Positions 44,941 to 46,339 of a stretch of 46,339 nt of DNA are shown piece by piece. How positions within the stretch are numbered: the first letter of the stretch is position 1; each line of letters starts with the position of its first letter. Under the pieces are notes generated by a model. It worked only from the letters and a program-made list of their open reading frames with translations, made no database searches and had not been told where the DNA came from. The DNA comes from Alphaproteobacteria bacterium (GTDB lineage Bacteria; Pseudomonadota; Alphaproteobacteria; VGDZ01): contig VGDZ01000019.1 of assembly GCA_016869515.1 (NCBI GenBank), forward strand, positions 1 through 46,339. The letters run 5' to 3'. The position numbers were made by a program, and so were the translations under genes.

Positions 44941-46167
44941 TCAAGCGGCGCGAACGCGTTCGTCGCCGCGATCGTGTTCGTCGACCCTCAGCAGATAGTC
45001 GCGGGTCAGCGGCACCGCGTCGGCGCGCTTGGTCAACTGGATCTGAAACACCACCAAACCGGCATGGCGGAAGGCGGCCTCGCAGCCGGCGAGGTAGAAC
45101 TCCCACATCCGCACGAAGCGTTCGTCGTAGAGCGCTTGTGCCTTGGCCCGATTGGCCAGGAAGCGCGCGCGCCAATGGCGCAGGGTCTCGGCGTAATGCA
45201 GCCGCAGCACTTCGATGTCGGCGACCATCAGGCCCGAGGGTTCGATCGCCGCCATCACCTCCGACAGCGCCGGAACGTAGCCGCCTGGGAAGATATAGCG
45301 CTCCATCCATGGATTGTTGACCGAGGGTCGCGTGGTGCGGCCGATGCTGTGCAGCAGCATGACCCCGTCGTCGGACAACAACCTGGCGGCGGCGTCGAAA
45401 AAGGCCCGGTACTGGGGGACGCCGACATGCTCGAACATGCCGACCGAGACGATGCGGTCGAAGCGGCCCTCGACCGCGCGGTAGTCCTTGAGCTCGAAGC
45501 GGACGCGATCGGCCAGTCCGGTCTGCAACGCACGCTGGCTGGCGGCGGCGTGCTGCTCGGCCGAGAGGGTGATGCCCAGCACCTCGGAGCCGGTGGCGCG
45601 AGCGAGGTGCAGCGCCAGCCCGCCCCAGCCCGAGCCGATGTCGAGCACGCGGCCAGGGCGGTCGATCGCCAGCTTGGCCGCGATCAGCTCGAGCTTGTTG
45701 CGCTGCGCGGCCTCCAGCGTCTCCTCGGGGTCGCGGAAATAGCCGCAGGAGTAGTGGCGGTCGGAATCGAGGAACAGCTCGTAAAGCCGGCCGTCGAGGT
45801 CGTAGTGGTGGGCGACGTTGCGCCGGGCTTGGCTGGCCGAGTTGCGTTGGCGCCAGCAGCTCCAGTGCGAGCGCAGCCGGGCCCAGGGGGTCCAGCCCCA
45901 GGGCTTGCCGCGCGGCCAATTGCGGAGCGCGAGGTCGCACAGCGCATGGATGTCGCCGCGCTCGATCGTCAGGCGGCCGTCGGTGTAGGCCTCGCCGAAG
46001 CGCAGCTCGGGATCGAGCACCAGCGACCACAGCGTGCGGCGATCGGCGACGCGCACCGCCACCCAGGGCTCCTCGCCCGAGCCGAAGCGGCGCAGCGGCC
46101 CCGCGCCGACCGCGATGTCGAGCGTGCCGCGACCGACCAGGCGCCTGAGTATCGTGGCCAGCAGCAT
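44941..46167 (-). CDS. cfa: Cyclopropane-fatty-acyl-phospholipid synthase family methyltransferase
   Basis: 408 aa. ARRNVAHHYDLDGRLYELFL and HYSCGYF (138-144) are the CFA lipid-binding motifs, VLDIGSGWGGLALHLA (174-189) is the SAM site, followed by ISVGMFEHVG-type and FPGGYVPALSEV blocks. It would add a methylene bridge from SAM to unsaturated membrane lipids. It lies between probable rplI and dnaB, where most alphaproteobacteria do not have it. GGGGG precedes the ATG. Confidence 0.88.
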   Translation of the reverse strand: MLLATILRRLVGRGTLDIAVGAGPLRRFGSGEEPWVAVRVADRRTLWSLVLDPELRFGEAYTDGRLTIERGDIHALCDLALRNWPRGKPWGWTPWARLRSHWSCWRQRNSASQARRNVAHHYDLDGRLYELFLDSDRHYSCGYFRDPEETLEAAQRNKLELIAAKLAIDRPGRVLDIGSGWGGLALHLARATGSEVLGITLSAEQHAAASQRALQTGLADRVRFELKDYRAVEGRFDRIVSVGMFEHVGVPQYRAFFDAAARLLSDDGVMLLHSIGRTTRPSVNNPWMERYIFPGGYVPALSEVMAAIEPSGLMVADIEVLRLHYAETLRHWRARFLANRAKAQALYDERFVRMWEFYLAGCEAAFRHAGLVVFQIQLTKRADAVPLTRDYLLRVDEHDRGDERVRAA

Positions 46168-46207
46168 ATCGCCCCCGAAAGCTGCTTACGACCCTGACTC
46201 GTCCTCC

Positions 46208-46236
46208 ATTCTGGTCGCCAATACCGGCAAAGACAA
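46208..46236 (-). promoter_or_regulatory. Possible promoter of cfa
   Basis: On the minus strand TTGTCT (46236 to 46231) and CAGAAT (46213 to 46208) are 17 nt apart and four of six bases each match consensus. Position fits transcription of cfa starting at 46167. Weak. Confidence 0.3.
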
Positions 46237-46249
46237 GACCGTGCCGACG

Positions 46250-46339
46250 CTATTCGGTCGCCTCGCCTTTCTTGGCCTTCTTGGCGCGCGGCTTCTTGGC
46301 CGGCGCGTCCTCGGCCGCGGGCGCCTCGGCAGCGCCTTC
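46250..46339 (-). CDS. rplI: C-terminal tail of probable ribosomal protein L9 (runs off the right edge)
   Basis: Only the last 29 codons are present, rich in A, E and K (ending KKAKKGEATE). This acidic/basic low-complexity tail is typical of alphaproteobacterial L9, and rplI usually precedes dnaB and alr. The tail alone is not diagnostic; another protein with a lysine-rich end is possible. Confidence 0.55.
   Translation of the reverse strand, partial: EGAAEAPAAEDAPAKKPRAKKAKKGEATE

Overview
The window reads as chromosome of a high-GC alphaproteobacterium, most likely of the Rhodospirillales type. The evidence is the gene content and order: the dnaB-alr-mlaE-mlaF-radA-cvpA-purF run, a yfgM-bamB-der block, an RcdA-family (DUF1465) protein, DUF6111, DUF1285 and DUF599 proteins, and many GTG starts with 4-nt start/stop overlaps. 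Two genes run off the ends: a BatA/DUF4159-type membrane protein at the left edge and the C-terminal tail of a probable ribosomal protein L9 at the right edge.

Layout. 1-2.4 kb (minus): moxR-DUF58-BatA-like operon with a near-leaderless promoter. 2.4-6.5 kb (plus): six tightly overlapping genes (DUF1285, CoA-type Nudix hydrolase, DUF6111, CCA-adding enzyme, SGNH esterase, DUF599). 6.5-12.2 kb (minus): a complete peptide-type ABC importer, with a perfect hairpin between the binding-protein gene and the permease genes. 12.4-13.4 kb (plus): an orphan NMT1/TauA-like binding protein. 13.8 kb (minus): tRNA-Gln(CUG) with a good promoter. 14-21.9 kb (plus): housekeeping run ppx/gppA, rlmE, transglutaminase-like, guaB, RsmB-like, TPR protein, SDR, guaA.

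21.9-23.4 kb is a visibly AT-rich island directly behind guaA. It carries one membrane-anchored sialate-O-acetylesterase/SGNH protein and ends in two adjacent long imperfect palindromes, followed by a hicA-hicB toxin-antitoxin pair. 24.1-27.3 kb (plus): M20 amidohydrolase, acyl-CoA synthetase and an RcdA-like protein. 27.3-32.3 kb (minus): an acyl-CoA beta-oxidation-like operon (SDR, MaoC hydratase, thiolase-fold/OB-fold protein, SCP2-type thiolase) with a higB-higA toxin-antitoxin pair in the middle, its toxin gene overlapping maoC by 4 nt. 32.4-33.1 kb (minus): an unknown lipoprotein and a 56-residue membrane protein. 33.2-36.5 kb (plus): yfgM-bamB-der envelope/GTPase block. 36.5-46.3 kb (minus): rplI (partial), cfa, dnaB, alr, mlaE, mlaF, radA, cvpA, purF, SDR. 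Between cfa and dnaB lies a perfect DnaA box that overlaps a possible promoter.

Most of the window is ordinary core genome. The places most worth a second look are the AT-rich island at the 3' end of guaA with its palindromes and neighbouring TA module, the HigBA module coupled into the beta-oxidation operon, and the DnaA box in front of dnaB. I did not find a clearly novel multi-gene defence or biosynthetic system. All functional calls come from reading motifs by eye, without database searches.
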